A stretch of 64,000 nt of DNA from Rugamonas rivuli (GCF_009380165.1 NZ_WHUF01000007.1:1-64000), one strand, 5' to 3'; positions 7,577 through 17,059 are shown, counted from the stretch's first letter. Translations and numbers: made by a program. The notes: a model not told the origin generated them from the letters alone.

Positions 7577-8641
7577 ATGAAGATGCTGTGTTTGCTGTGC
7601 CTGTGGCTCATCGGCCTGTGGGGCGCAACCGCCCGGGCGCAGGTGGTGGCGCTGCCGAACATGAGCACGACGCAAGTGACGGTGTCCGGCCTGTCCTCCG
7701 GCGCCTACATGGCGGTGCAGTTCGAGGTGGCGTTCTCGCAGACGGTACGCGGTGCCGGCGTGATCGCCGGCGGCCCCTACTTCTGCTCGCAGGGTAGCGT
7801 GTTCACCGCCACCACCAGCTGCAGCTGCACCACCGAGCTGTTCACCTGCCGGGTGCGCCCCGGCGGCACCCGCATCGACGACCTGATCGCCTTCACTGAC
7901 TGGTTCGCCGGCGCCGGCAGCATCGACCCGACCGCCGCGCTGGCCGGCCACCATGTCTGGATGCTGTCAGGCAGCGCCGATTCCGTCGTGCCGCAGCCGG
8001 TGATGACCGACCTGTATTTCTACTATCGCCACTACATCGACGCCGACCATATCTCCTATACCCGCACCCTGCCGGCCGAGCACGCGATGCCCACCGACCA
8101 GTACGGCAGCAGCTGCAACACATTGGGCAGTCCCTACATCAACAACTGCGGCTACGATGCGGCCGGCGAACTGCTGCGCTGGCTGTACGGCCCGCTCTCG
8201 CCGCGCAACAACGCCGCGCCAGGCGGGCGCTTGATCGCCTTCGACCAGTCGGAATTCTTGTCGCTGCCGGGCTGGCACGGCATGGCCGGCACCGGCTACC
8301 TGTACGTGCCCAAGGCTTGCGACGGCAACAGCGGCGCGGGCTGCAGGCTGCACGTGGCCTTCCATGGCTGCCTGCAAGACCTGGACAACATCGGCCCCAC
8401 CTTCGTCGAGCACGCCGGCTACAACGCCTGGGCCGACAGCAACAAGCTGGTGATCCTGTATCCGCAGGCGTCGGCGATCTACCCGTACACCAATCCCAAT
8501 GCATGCTGGGATTGGTTTGCCTACGACGACCCGCGCTACGCGCTGCAATCGGGCCGCCAGATGGCGGCCGTCAAGCACATGGTCGACCGGCTGACCGGCG
8601 TTGCGCCGGCCACGCTGCTGGTGCGGCTGCGCGCCAGATAG
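7577..8641 (+). CDS. phaZ: Extracellular PHB depolymerase, catalytic-domain type 2
   Basis: 354 residues from the ATG at 7577 (CCAGGAGG just upstream). The signal peptide is LCLLCLWLIGLWGATARA. The lipase box is SGLSSGAYMAVQFEVAFSQT, with the catalytic Ser at residue 40 of GLSSG close to the N-terminus; this order defines type 2 short-chain-length PHA depolymerases. A downstream VAFHGCLQDLDNIGPTF block carries the oxyanion/His region. There is no visible C-terminal substrate-binding or linker domain, so it resembles the compact R. rubrum-type enzyme. A 3-hydroxybutyrate oligomer hydrolase at 38.9-40.9 kb could complete breakdown to monomers. It ends four bases before the convergent gabD stop. 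Confidence 0.85.
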   Translation: MKMLCLLCLWLIGLWGATARAQVVALPNMSTTQVTVSGLSSGAYMAVQFEVAFSQTVRGAGVIAGGPYFCSQGSVFTATTSCSCTTELFTCRVRPGGTRIDDLIAFTDWFAGAGSIDPTAALAGHHVWMLSGSADSVVPQPVMTDLYFYYRHYIDADHISYTRTLPAEHAMPTDQYGSSCNTLGSPYINNCGYDAAGELLRWLYGPLSPRNNAAPGGRLIAFDQSEFLSLPGWHGMAGTGYLYVPKACDGNSGAGCRLHVAFHGCLQDLDNIGPTFVEHAGYNAWADSNKLVILYPQASAIYPYTNPNACWDWFAYDDPRYALQSGRQMAAVKHMVDRLTGVAPATLLVRLRAR

Positions 8642-8645
8642 GCGC

Positions 8646-10100
8646 CTAGATGCCACCCATGCAGATGTATTTGATGACCAGGAAATCATCCAGGCCGTAG
8701 TGCGAACCTTCGCGGCCCAGGCCCGATTGCTTGACGCCGCCGAACGGTGCGATCTCGTTGGAGATCAGGCCGGTGTTGACGCCGACCATGCCGCTCTCCA
8801 GCCCTTCCGCCACGCGCCAGATACGGCCGATGTCGCGCGAATAGAAATAGCTGGCCAGGCCGAACTCGGTGCTGTTGGCCAGCTCCACGGCTTCCTCATC
8901 GGTGCTGAAGCGGAACAGCGGCGCCAGCGGACCAAAGGTCTCCTCGGTGGCGACGATCATGTCGCTGGTGACGTCGGCGATCACGGTCGGCTCGAAGAAG
9001 CTGTGGCCCAGTGCGTGGCGCTTGCCGCCGGCCAGCAGGCGGCCGCCCTTGGACAGCGCGTCGGCCACGTGCTGCTCGACCTTCTGCACCGCCTTCTCGT
9101 CGATCAGCGGGCCTTGCGTGACGCCCTCTTCCGCGCCGTTACCGACCTTCAGTTTAGCCACGGCGGCCACCAGCTTCTCGGCGAATTTTTCATACACGCC
9201 ATCCTGCACGTACAGGCGGTTGGCGCACACGCAGGTCTGGCCGGCGTTGCGGTACTTGGACGCCAGCGCGCCCTCCACCGCAGCATCGAGGTCGGCGTCG
9301 TCGAACACGATGAAGGGCGCGTTGCCGCCCAGTTCCAGCGACAGCTTCTTGATGGTCTTGGCACTCTGCTCCATCAGCAGACGGCCCACCGCCGTCGAAC
9401 CGGTGAAGGTCAGCTTGCGCACGGTGGGGTTGGACGTCATCTCGCCGCCGATCTCTTTCGGCGTGCCCGTCACCACGCTGAACACGCCGGCCGGCACGCC
9501 CGCGCGCTCGGCCAATACCGCCAGCGCCAGCGCACAGTACGGCGTCGATTCGGCCGGCTTGAGCACCATCGGGCAGCCGGCGGCCAGCGCCGGACCGGCC
9601 TTGCGGGTAATCATCGCGATCGGGAAGTTCCACGGCGTGATGGCGGCGCAGATGCCGATCGGCTCCTTCGTCACCAGCAGGCGGCGATCAGCCCACGGCG
9701 AGGCCAGCGTCTCGCCGGCCACGCGCTTGGCTTCCTCGCCGAACCATTCGATGAAGGATGCGCCGTATGCGACTTCGCCGCGCGATTCGGCCAGCGGCTT
9801 GCCCTGTTCGGCCGTCATCAGCTGCGCCAGGTCTTCGGTGTTTTCCAGGATCAGGTCATTCCACTTGCGCAGGATGGCGGCGCGTTCCTTGGCGCTCTTC
9901 TTGCGCCAGGCCGGCCAGGCTGCGTTGGCGGCGGCGATGGCGCGGCGCGTCTCGGCCGCGCCCATCAGCGGCACGGTGCCGAGCTGCTCGCCGGTGGCGG
10001 GATTGGTGACGGCCAGCGTGGCGCCGCTGTCGGCATCGCGCCATGCGCCGTCGACATAGGCTTGCTGGCGCAGCAGGGTGGGATCTTTCAGTTGCAGCAT
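8646..10100 (-). CDS. gabD: NAD(P)-dependent succinate-semialdehyde dehydrogenase
   Basis: 484 residues from the ATG at 10100, preceded by GGAGCT; the frame is open further upstream only through the next gene. A complete aldehyde dehydrogenase: ITPWNFPIAMITRKAGPALA (Asn/Lys site), LTFTGSTAVGR (cofactor loop), LSLELGGNAPFIVF (general base Glu) and NAGQTCVCANRLYVQDGV (catalytic Cys near residue 290, followed by a second Cys, as in GabD-type enzymes). It oxidises succinate semialdehyde to succinate in GABA breakdown. It lies 11 bp downstream of ppk2 on the same strand, so the two probably share a transcript. No gabT is present. Confidence 0.9.
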   Translation of the reverse strand: MLQLKDPTLLRQQAYVDGAWRDADSGATLAVTNPATGEQLGTVPLMGAAETRRAIAAANAAWPAWRKKSAKERAAILRKWNDLILENTEDLAQLMTAEQGKPLAESRGEVAYGASFIEWFGEEAKRVAGETLASPWADRRLLVTKEPIGICAAITPWNFPIAMITRKAGPALAAGCPMVLKPAESTPYCALALAVLAERAGVPAGVFSVVTGTPKEIGGEMTSNPTVRKLTFTGSTAVGRLLMEQSAKTIKKLSLELGGNAPFIVFDDADLDAAVEGALASKYRNAGQTCVCANRLYVQDGVYEKFAEKLVAAVAKLKVGNGAEEGVTQGPLIDEKAVQKVEQHVADALSKGGRLLAGGKRHALGHSFFEPTVIADVTSDMIVATEETFGPLAPLFRFSTDEEAVELANSTEFGLASYFYSRDIGRIWRVAEGLESGMVGVNTGLISNEIAPFGGVKQSGLGREGSHYGLDDFLVIKYICMGGI

Positions 10101-10111
10101 GGGTAGCTCCT

Positions 10112-10954
10112 TTACTCCACGGTGAACGAGGACAGGTCGGGATGCGGCTCGGGGTAGGCCAGGTCCATGCCTTCCAAAGTCTCCAGCAGCAGGCTGGCGA
10201 CCACCAGGTTGCGGTGGGTCTTGGAATTGGCCGGCACCACATACCACGGCGCATGCGGCGCGTTGGTCTCGCGGATGGCCTGTTCGTAGGCGCGCTGGTA
10301 GGCGTTCCACTTCTTGCGCTGCTCGACGTCGGCCGGGTTGAATTTCCACTGCTTGTCGGGATCGTCCAGCCGCTCCTGCAGGCGCTCGCGCTGTTCTTCC
10401 TTCGAGATGTGCAGGAACACCTTGACGATCACCGTGCCCGTCTCCGCCAGCATGCGTTCGAAATCGCGGATCTGCGCGTAGCGGCGCTGGCATTCGTCGC
10501 CGTCGATCATGCCCTGCACCTTGGTGATCAACACGTCTTCGTAGTGGCTGCGGTTGAAGATGGCGATCTCGCCCTTGACCGGCACCTGCTGATGCACGCG
10601 CCACAGGTAGTCGTGGGCCAGTTCATTGTCGGTCGGCGCCTTGAAGGCTGCGGTGCGGATGCCCATCGGGCTGATGCCGTTGAACATGGCGCGTATCGTG
10701 CCGTCCTTGCCGGAGGTGTCCATGCCTTGCAGGATCAGCAGCACCTTCTGCTTGTGCTGCGCGTACAGCTTGTCCTGCAGGGCGCGAATGCGGTCGATCA
10801 GCGCGGCGATGCGCTTCAGGTCCAGCGCCTTGGCCTTGGATTTGCTCAGTTCAGGATTGGCGGAGCGGCTGGAGAAAGCCGCGTCGTCTGCATCTTTTTC
10901 ATGCAGTTTGAGTTTGGCGGAGGCGCCGAAGCGCTGGCGGGCGTTATGTGTCAT
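10112..10954 (-). CDS. ppk2: Polyphosphate kinase 2 family enzyme (PPK2)
   Basis: 280 residues. The P-loop is ILQGMDTSGKDGTIRAMF (Walker A at about 77-86) and the Walker B-like block IAIFNRSHYEDVLITKV follows near 128-144; the lid region HISKEEQRERLQERLDDP is also typical. A single PPK2 domain of this length with a basic N-terminus fits the PPK2 polyphosphate:nucleotide phosphotransferase group, which phosphorylates NMP or NDP from polyphosphate. Whether it uses AMP or ADP cannot be told. It lies 11 bp upstream of gabD and 12 bp downstream of the FAD oxidoreductase stop, so it may be transcribed with the polyamine-linked genes. Confidence 0.88.
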   Translation of the reverse strand: MTHNARQRFGASAKLKLHEKDADDAAFSSRSANPELSKSKAKALDLKRIAALIDRIRALQDKLYAQHKQKVLLILQGMDTSGKDGTIRAMFNGISPMGIRTAAFKAPTDNELAHDYLWRVHQQVPVKGEIAIFNRSHYEDVLITKVQGMIDGDECQRRYAQIRDFERMLAETGTVIVKVFLHISKEEQRERLQERLDDPDKQWKFNPADVEQRKKWNAYQRAYEQAIRETNAPHAPWYVVPANSKTHRNLVVASLLLETLEGMDLAYPEPHPDLSSFTVE

Positions 10955-10966
10955 CGGATTAGCTTA

Positions 10967-12577
10967 TCACTTTGCGGCAAGGGTTGCTGCGCGATAGCCC
11001 CACCATGCGGCCTCCTCGAAAACCGAGAAGCCCGACAGGTCGGCATGCGCGAACAGGATGGGGCCATCGACCTCGCGCAAGGCCTTCATGCCGGCGTTGC
11101 TGCGGAAATTGGGCCACGGCGACGCCATCGCGTGCCCGCGCAGCGTGATGTCGACCCGCTCGACGCAGGAGGCGAACTGCGGGCCGTAGGCTTCCTTCAG
11201 ATCGGCGCTGGCCAGCGCCAGCAGCTCCTCCGGCTTGGCCGCCGCCATCCAGTGGCGCGCGGTGCTGGGCTTGCGGTCCGACAGCGCGACGTAGGCGCTG
11301 AACACGGTCTTCTCGGGCGGGCGCACGCGGATGTCCTGGTGCGTGGAGACGACGAAGCCCAGTCCCGGCTCGCTGTACACCACGTTATCCCAGGACAGCG
11401 GCTGGCTGGGGCGCTCGTCCGGGAAGCGCTTGAGCAGGAAGTTCGCCACCATCCACGGCGCGTATTCGGGAATATGTTTGGCCGCGTCGAAACCGTAGGC
11501 GGCGATGTTATCCACAACCCTTGCGGCCACGTAGACTGGCATCGCGCAAATCGCCTTGCGGGCGCGGACCAGATAGGTGGACGGCTTGCCGTTTTCCAGC
11601 TTGAAGCACAGCGCTTCGACGCCGTCCGCCGTTTTTTTCAGCGACACCGTGGTACCGGCCATGCGCTTGACGCCGGACGCGCGCTCGATGCCGGAAGCCA
11701 GCGGCTGCAAGCCTCCCGGCCACGTCAGCCAGGCGCCGTTGCCGGCGTTGGCGGCCTGGCCCCAGCGGCTGCAATAGTAGTGCAGGCCGGCCCAGGCCGA
11801 GACCTGGTCGTAGCGCGTGCCGTAATCGTCGCGGCAGCAGTAGTTCAGATACCAGTGCAGCGTCGGCGATTTGTAGCCGCCCTGCTCCAGCCACTGCTTG
11901 AGCGTGATGCGGTCCAGCGCCTGCCACTGCGGGTCTTCCGACGACATCACGGTCGGGAACACGAACACGCGGCGGCCGTCGGCGCCGTGGGTCTGGCGCA
12001 GCCGCGCCACTTCGGCGAAGAAGCGCGCATGTTCATCGCGCTCCCACTGCGGCACGCCGTCGGTGGGGATGAAGCCGTCCTGCCAGTGGCCGTTGAACAG
12101 CAGCCTTTCCTCCGGCCCGTGCAGGATGAAACGCTCGTCGTAGTAAGGCTTCTCCGCGTACGGGTCTTTCTGGATGATGCCCAGGTCGGCCAGGATTTCG
12201 CGCACGTGCACCGATTCCGGCGACGGCAGCGGCAGGTAGTGCGCGCCGGTCGGATATTCGAGGTCGCCGAAAGCGCCGCCGGCGGCATTGCCGTGCGGCT
12301 GGGGGCCGTCGATCATCAGCATGTCGGTCTTGCCGAGTTTATTGAGCTTCCACGCGGCGGTCAGGCCGGCCACACCGGAGCCGAGAATGGCGACGTCGGT
12401 GTGGATAACTTGCGATGGCGGCGGCAAGGCGCGGCGGTCTCGCAGGAAGTGGCCCTCGTCGCGGCCCGGATAGTGGACCGTTGGCGTGATTTCCTGCCAG
12501 CGTTGAAAACCGGCCACGCTGCCCGCCGCCACCACGCCGCTGGCGCCAGCCCATACGAGGAAGGAGCGGCGCAGCAT
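10967..12577 (-). CDS. Exported FAD-dependent amine-oxidase-like oxidoreductase
   Basis: 536 residues. The N-terminus MLRRSFLVWAGASGVVAAG has a twin-arginine-like RRSFL motif and a hydrophobic stretch, suggesting Tat export of a folded flavoprotein. A Rossmann FAD motif follows: DVAILGSGVAGLTAAWKLNK (about 60-80). The C-terminus DGPILFAHADLSGFSVFEEA resembles the FAD-pyrophosphate motif of the amine oxidase/phytoene desaturase family. Its stop overlaps nothing downstream, but its start shares one base (TGATG) with the stop of the spermidine synthase-like gene, showing tight coupling. In this context a polyamine or aminoaldehyde substrate is a reasonable guess. No enzymatic evidence can be read from the sequence. 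Confidence 0.75.
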   Translation of the reverse strand: MLRRSFLVWAGASGVVAAGSVAGFQRWQEITPTVHYPGRDEGHFLRDRRALPPPSQVIHTDVAILGSGVAGLTAAWKLNKLGKTDMLMIDGPQPHGNAAGGAFGDLEYPTGAHYLPLPSPESVHVREILADLGIIQKDPYAEKPYYDERFILHGPEERLLFNGHWQDGFIPTDGVPQWERDEHARFFAEVARLRQTHGADGRRVFVFPTVMSSEDPQWQALDRITLKQWLEQGGYKSPTLHWYLNYCCRDDYGTRYDQVSAWAGLHYYCSRWGQAANAGNGAWLTWPGGLQPLASGIERASGVKRMAGTTVSLKKTADGVEALCFKLENGKPSTYLVRARKAICAMPVYVAARVVDNIAAYGFDAAKHIPEYAPWMVANFLLKRFPDERPSQPLSWDNVVYSEPGLGFVVSTHQDIRVRPPEKTVFSAYVALSDRKPSTARHWMAAAKPEELLALASADLKEAYGPQFASCVERVDITLRGHAMASPWPNFRSNAGMKALREVDGPILFAHADLSGFSVFEEAAWWGYRAATLAAK

Positions 12578-14088
12578 CAGCGTATCACCCTGCGCCAGTC
12601 CTGCTCGAACTCGTGCACCAGCGACTGCGTGTTGAGGCGGTTAGGCTCCATCGGCAAGGCCTTCATATCCGGCGGGAAGATGAACATCTCACGCGTGGTG
12701 TCGGCGTTCAGGTAGCGCATCGGCAGGCGGTACTCGGTGGGCGGCTTGTACTGCGCCTGGGGCGTGGCGAGTATGAAGCCCCATTCGCCGAACGACGGCA
12801 CGTAGGCGTGGTAGGGATGGGTTTTGAGGCCGACCTCACGCAAGGTAGCGTCGATGGTCCAGTAGGCGTGCGGCGCGAAGAACGGCGACGTCGATTGCAC
12901 CACCATCAGGCCATTGGCCGCCAGGTGCTTCTTCACCATGCCGTAGAACGGCACCGAATACAGCTTGCCCAGCGCGAAGCTGGACGGATCGGGGAAGTCG
13001 ACGATGACGGCGTCGAACATGTCGTCGCTGTTTTGCAGCCAGATCGCCGCATCGGCGTTGATGACGCGCACCCGCTTGTCGCTGAAGGAGCCGTGATTGA
13101 GCTTGACCAGCTCCTCGCGCTTGGAGAAGGCGCCCGTCATCGCCGGGTCGAGATCGACCAGCGTGACCTGTTCGATATTCGGATAGCGCAGGATTTCGCG
13201 CAGCGCCAGGCCGTCGCCGCCGCCCAGCACCAGCACGCGCCTGGCCCAGGGCAGCGGTTGCAGCACCGGATGCACCAGCGCTTCGTGATAGCGGTACTCG
13301 TCACGCGAGGAGAATTGCAGGTTGCCGTTGATGTACAGGCGCAGGTCATCCTTCCAGCGCGTGACCACCAGCCGCTGGTAGGGCGTGGTGGTGGCGAACA
13401 CGATCTCGTCGCCGAACAGGCCATGCTCGCCCCAGTAAGTCATCTTGTCGGCGAAGGCGAAGCCGAAGATCAGCACGCACATCACGCTGGCGGCGCGCAG
13501 CATGCGGCCGGTGACGTTTTTCAGCTCTGTGCGGAAAGCCATAATTGTCCACAGGGCGACGCCGACATTCAGCATGCCGAACAAAAATCCGGTACGCACC
13601 AGGCCCAGATACGGCGCCAGCACCAGCGGGAACAGCAGCGACACCGCCAGCGCGCCCAGGTAATCGAAGGTCAGCACGCGGCTGACCAGCTCATTGAACT
13701 CGGTCTTGCGCTCGTTGAGCGCGCGCATCACCAGCGGCACTTCCATGCCGACGAAGGCGCCGATCAGGAACACCATCACGTACAGCAGCGTGCGGAAGGG
13801 AGCGGCCATCCACGAGAAGGTCAGGAACAGCACGGCCGCCGACAAGCCGCCCACCAGGCCGACCGCCAGCTCGATATCCACGAAGCGCGCCAGCACATCC
13901 TCATCCCTGACATACTTGGAAAAGTGCGCGCCCACGCCCATCGCAAACAGGTAGCAGCCGATGATGGTGGAAAATTGCAGGATGGAGTCGCCCAGCAGAT
14001 AACTGGACAGGGCGCCGGCGATCAATTCATACGCAAGGCCGCAGGAAGCGACGACGAAGACGGACAGGATCAGAATCTTTTTGGTCAT
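12577..14088 (-). CDS. Membrane-anchored spermidine synthase-like aminopropyltransferase
   Basis: 503 residues. The first 210 or so hold about six to seven hydrophobic segments (for example LSVFVVASCGLAYELIAGAL and TLLYVMVFLIGAFVGMEVPL). The C-terminal half is a polyamine aminopropyltransferase: TPYQRLVVTRW, LYINGNLQFSSRDEYRYHEA, VLVLGGGDGLALREILRY (SAM-type nucleotide site) and VIVDFPDPSSFALGKLYS. Soluble SpeE is about 290 residues, so the membrane part is an added domain. It heads a minus-strand pair with the FAD oxidoreductase and is divergent (65-bp gap) from the DUF350-SPFH-DUF4178-speD operon, whose SpeD would supply its decarboxylated SAM. The product could be spermidine or another aminopropylated amine. 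Confidence 0.85.
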   Translation of the reverse strand: MTKKILILSVFVVASCGLAYELIAGALSSYLLGDSILQFSTIIGCYLFAMGVGAHFSKYVRDEDVLARFVDIELAVGLVGGLSAAVLFLTFSWMAAPFRTLLYVMVFLIGAFVGMEVPLVMRALNERKTEFNELVSRVLTFDYLGALAVSLLFPLVLAPYLGLVRTGFLFGMLNVGVALWTIMAFRTELKNVTGRMLRAASVMCVLIFGFAFADKMTYWGEHGLFGDEIVFATTTPYQRLVVTRWKDDLRLYINGNLQFSSRDEYRYHEALVHPVLQPLPWARRVLVLGGGDGLALREILRYPNIEQVTLVDLDPAMTGAFSKREELVKLNHGSFSDKRVRVINADAAIWLQNSDDMFDAVIVDFPDPSSFALGKLYSVPFYGMVKKHLAANGLMVVQSTSPFFAPHAYWTIDATLREVGLKTHPYHAYVPSFGEWGFILATPQAQYKPPTEYRLPMRYLNADTTREMFIFPPDMKALPMEPNRLNTQSLVHEFEQDWRRVIR

Positions 14089-14153
14089 TTAGCTCTTTTT
14101 GCTCTAATATGTTTCAGCGTTAGCAAGTTAACCACTTTAACCCAAGGTGCGCC
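14089..14153. promoter_or_regulatory. Divergent promoter region of the polyamine/membrane cluster
   Basis: A 65-bp gap separates the start of the spermidine synthase-like gene (minus) from the GTG of the DUF350 gene (plus). It must hold both promoters or the plus promoter plus overlapping control sites. It is AT-rich compared with its surroundings, with TAATAT on plus and CATATT on minus as possible -10 elements, but I see no convincing -35 on either strand. Confidence 0.4.
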
Positions 14154-14540
14154 GTGCCCGCCATCCTAAACTACCTGATCCATCTTTTGCTGGCTGCCGT
14201 GCTGCTGGCCGTCTTTTTCAAAGCCTACACGTGGATGACGCCTTTCGACGAGGTGCTGCTGATACGACAGGGGAATTTCGCCGCAGCGCTATCGCTGGGC
14301 GGGGCCCTGATAGGTTTTTCCATCACCATCGGTTCAGCGCTGGTGCATACTGCCGATTACCGCGAGTTCGCGGCCTGGGCCTTCGGCGCCATGGTGGTGC
14401 AGATGCTCTCCTACGCGATCGCGACACGCGTGCTGAACATGTCGAAAGACCAGATCGAAGCCAACAACGCCGCTTTCGGCGGCCTGCTGGGCGCTATCTC
14501 CATTTCCATCGGCGTCATCAACGGCGCCTGCATTTCCTAA
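14154..14540 (+). CDS. DUF350 (YjfL-like) membrane protein
   Basis: 128 residues from a GTG at 14154 (CCAAGG upstream). It consists of four hydrophobic helices: YLIHLLLAAVLLAVFFKAYT, LSLGGALIGFSITIGSALVH, EFAAWAFGAMVVQMLSYAIA and AFGGLLGAISISIGVINGAC. The layout and the small-residue-rich helices match DUF350, the family of E. coli YjfL. In E. coli, yjfL lies in the yjfIJKLMC cluster with a PspA-family gene and an ATP-grasp gene related to glutathionylspermidine synthetase, so a link to polyamines and membranes exists there too. Here it opens a five-gene operon, 21 bp before the SPFH gene. Confidence 0.8.
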   Translation: MPAILNYLIHLLLAAVLLAVFFKAYTWMTPFDEVLLIRQGNFAAALSLGGALIGFSITIGSALVHTADYREFAAWAFGAMVVQMLSYAIATRVLNMSKDQIEANNAAFGGLLGAISISIGVINGACIS

Positions 14541-14561
14541 TATTTTTCAGCGAGGACCATC

Positions 14562-15590
14562 ATGGGCTTAGGCAGCTTTATCAAGAAGCAGTTTATCGAC
14601 GTACTGCAATGGAACGAGGAAGTCGACGGCGTACTGGCGTGGCGTTATCCGATGCAGGACCAGGAGATCCAGAACGGCGGCGTGCTGGTGGTGCGTGAAT
14701 CGCAGATGGCGGTGTTCGTCAACGAAGGCCAGATCGCCGACGTGTTCGGCCCCGGCACCCACAAGCTGACCACGCAGACCCTGCCGGTGCTGACCAACCT
14801 GAAAAACTGGGACAAGCTGTTAGATTCGCCGTTCAAGTCGGATGTCTATTATTTCAGCACCCGCGTGCAGACCGGCCGCAAATGGGGCACGCAGCAGCCG
14901 ATCACCATCCGCGACAAGGACTTCGACATGGTGCGCGTGCGCGCCTTCGGCATGTACTCGTACCGCGTGGCCGATCCGCGCCTGTTCTTCAAGGAGATCA
15001 GCGGCACCCGCGAGGCCTACACCCGCGACGAGGTGGAAGACCAGCTGCGCGGCATCCTGATGGCGAGCATGGCCAGCTCGCTGGGCAGCGCGCAGGTGCC
15101 CTTCCTCGACATGGCGGCCAACCAGGCGTTGATGGCGCAGCAGGTCAAGGGCGACCTGGCCACGGCCTTCGGCCGCTACGGCATCGGCCTCGATGAATTC
15201 AACGTCGCCAGCGTCAGCCTGCCGGAAGAACTGCAGGCCGCGCTGGACGAGCGCATCTCCGCCGGCATGAAGGGCGGCATGAGCGCCGACAAGATGGCCG
15301 GCTTCACCAAGTACCAGGTGGCCAGCGCGATTCCGCTGGCGGCGCAGAACGAGGGCGGCATGGCCGGCATCGGCGTCGGCCTGGGCGCGGGCGTGCAGCT
15401 GGGCCAGGTGATGGGCCAGGCGCTCGGTGCGACGCTGGCGCCGCAGGCGGCACCTGCTGCGGCCGCACCGGCCGAGGACTCGATCGAGGCGCGCTTGGAA
15501 AAACTTAAAGGTCTGCTCGACAAGGGCTTGATCACGGCTACCGACTACGACAGCACCAAGGCCGAACTGCTGAAAAAACTGCTCGGCTAA
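14562..15590 (+). CDS. SPFH-domain protein with C-terminal SHOCT
   Basis: 342 residues. The N-terminal part (about 20-230) is an SPFH/band-7-like domain of the YdjI/virion-core-protein group: MQDQEIQNGGVLVVRESQMA, VFVNEGQIADVFGPGTHKL, then FGRYGIGLDEFNVASVSLPE. A Gly/Ala-rich linker follows, and the end (DSIEARLEKLKGLLDKGLIT) is a SHOCT-type helix pair. There is no transmembrane segment, so it would bind membrane peripherally and probably oligomerise, as SPFH proteins do. Its stop TAA overlaps the start of the DUF4178 gene by one base (TAATG), which implies translational coupling and a stable stoichiometry. Confidence 0.85.
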   Translation: MGLGSFIKKQFIDVLQWNEEVDGVLAWRYPMQDQEIQNGGVLVVRESQMAVFVNEGQIADVFGPGTHKLTTQTLPVLTNLKNWDKLLDSPFKSDVYYFSTRVQTGRKWGTQQPITIRDKDFDMVRVRAFGMYSYRVADPRLFFKEISGTREAYTRDEVEDQLRGILMASMASSLGSAQVPFLDMAANQALMAQQVKGDLATAFGRYGIGLDEFNVASVSLPEELQAALDERISAGMKGGMSADKMAGFTKYQVASAIPLAAQNEGGMAGIGVGLGAGVQLGQVMGQALGATLAPQAAPAAAAPAEDSIEARLEKLKGLLDKGLITATDYDSTKAELLKKLLG

Positions 15591-17059
15591 TGCAAATCGT
15601 TTCCTGTCCCAGCTGCGGCGCGGAAGTCAAATTCCGCTCGCATGCCTCGGTTATGGCGGTCTGCGAATACTGCAGCACCAGCGTGCTCAAAGACGCGGAC
15701 TCGGTCAAAGACCTGGGCAAGATGTCGTCCGTGCTGGAGGACTATTCGCCGATCCAGATCGGCACCACCGGCGTGCTGGGCAAGCGCCCGTTCACGGTGG
15801 TCGGCCGCATCCAGCTGCGCTATGCGGCCGGCATGTGGAACGAATGGTATCTGCTGTTCGACGACGGCGTCACCTCGTGGCTGGGCGATTCGTCCGGCAT
15901 GTACACCATCACGGCGCAGTACAAGGGCGAAGGCGACATGCCGGCCTTCGAACAGCTGCAGCCCGGCCGCAACTACGCCATCAACGGCGCGCCGTACACG
16001 GCCGCCGAAATCCGCACCGCCGATTGCATAGGCGGCCAGGGCGAGCTGCCGTTCAAGGTGGGCGAAGGCTACCAGGCCAAGGTCGCGGACTTCCGCCGCG
16101 CCGGCGAATTCATCACGCTCGATTATTCGGACGGACCACGGCCCGTGGTCTACACCGGCCTGGCCGTCACGCTGGAGGGCATGCAATGCCAGCTGCTGCG
16201 CGACGACGACACCATCCAGCGCGCGGCCGGCCGTTATCGCGGCAAGGTCGATGCGCTCGACTGCCCGTCGTGCGGCAGCGGCATCAAGTACATCCCCGGC
16301 GTGACGGCGACGCTGGTGTGCCCGGCCTGCCAGGCGCAGATCGACGCCGCCAGCCCGAAGGCCGAAGTGCTGGCCGCCGGCGAACGGGTGACGCGCTACG
16401 AATCCTCGCTGGAACTGGGCGCGACCGCCAAGATCAACAACCAGGATTTCACCATCATCGGCATGATGCGCCGCGCCGACGACGAGGGAACGGAGTGGAG
16501 CGAGTACCTGATGTACGGCACCCGCGCCGGCTTCTCGTGGCTGGTGGAGACCGACGAGGGCTGGTCCGGCTCCAACGTGATGGCCGAGTGGCCGCTGTGG
16601 TACGCCCCCGGTTCGGATCGGGTGACTGTGGATAAGGTCCAATATAACCGCCTGTACGACTACGGCTCGGTGGTGACGTTCGCCGCCGGCGCCTTCAACT
16701 GGCGGGTGGCGGCGGGCGACCGCACGCGTGTGGAGGAGTTCAGCGCCGGCCAGATACGGCTGGCGTCCGAAACGTCGGAGCAGGAAATGACGTGGTCGCG
16801 CTCCTCGCCGGTATCGGCCGACCAGCTCAAGGCCTGGTTCGGCAAGCAGTTCAAGGGCCGGGTGGGCGCGGCGGCGCCCAAGGGCGGCAATGACAAGCGC
16901 CGCTACCGCAATACCGCCAAATACATCATCTGGTTCATGCTGGCGATTAACGCGATTCCGCTGCTGATGAATTTTTCCGGCACCTGGTTCCTCAGCCTGA
17001 TCGGTGCGGCGGCCATCTACCTGCCCGCCTGGTTTATGGATAACGAGGACAAGTCATGA
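15590..17059 (+). CDS. DUF4178 zinc-ribbon membrane protein
   Basis: 489 residues. Two zinc ribbons are visible: VSCPSCGAEVKF with CEYC (Cys 6, 9, 25, 28), and LDCPSCGSGIKY with CPAC near residues 225-246. Each is followed by a DUF4178-like beta domain (for example GTTGVLGKRPFTVVGRIQLR and LGATAKINNQDFTIIGMMRR; WNEWYLLFDDG and WSEYLMYGTRAGFSWL blocks), so the protein is an internal duplication. Two membrane helices close it (AKYIIWFMLAINAIPLLMN and TWFLSLIGAAAIYLPAWF), leaving the ribbons in the cytosol. DUF4178 genes often neighbour SpeD and DUF350 genes. The function is unknown. Confidence 0.85.
   Translation: MQIVSCPSCGAEVKFRSHASVMAVCEYCSTSVLKDADSVKDLGKMSSVLEDYSPIQIGTTGVLGKRPFTVVGRIQLRYAAGMWNEWYLLFDDGVTSWLGDSSGMYTITAQYKGEGDMPAFEQLQPGRNYAINGAPYTAAEIRTADCIGGQGELPFKVGEGYQAKVADFRRAGEFITLDYSDGPRPVVYTGLAVTLEGMQCQLLRDDDTIQRAAGRYRGKVDALDCPSCGSGIKYIPGVTATLVCPACQAQIDAASPKAEVLAAGERVTRYESSLELGATAKINNQDFTIIGMMRRADDEGTEWSEYLMYGTRAGFSWLVETDEGWSGSNVMAEWPLWYAPGSDRVTVDKVQYNRLYDYGSVVTFAAGAFNWRVAAGDRTRVEEFSAGQIRLASETSEQEMTWSRSSPVSADQLKAWFGKQFKGRVGAAAPKGGNDKRRYRNTAKYIIWFMLAINAIPLLMNFSGTWFLSLIGAAAIYLPAWFMDNEDKS

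Noticed and set aside
10043..12715. An 890-codon open frame on plus
   Set aside because: Antisense to ppk2 and the FAD oxidoreductase; low-complexity composition typical of shadow frames.
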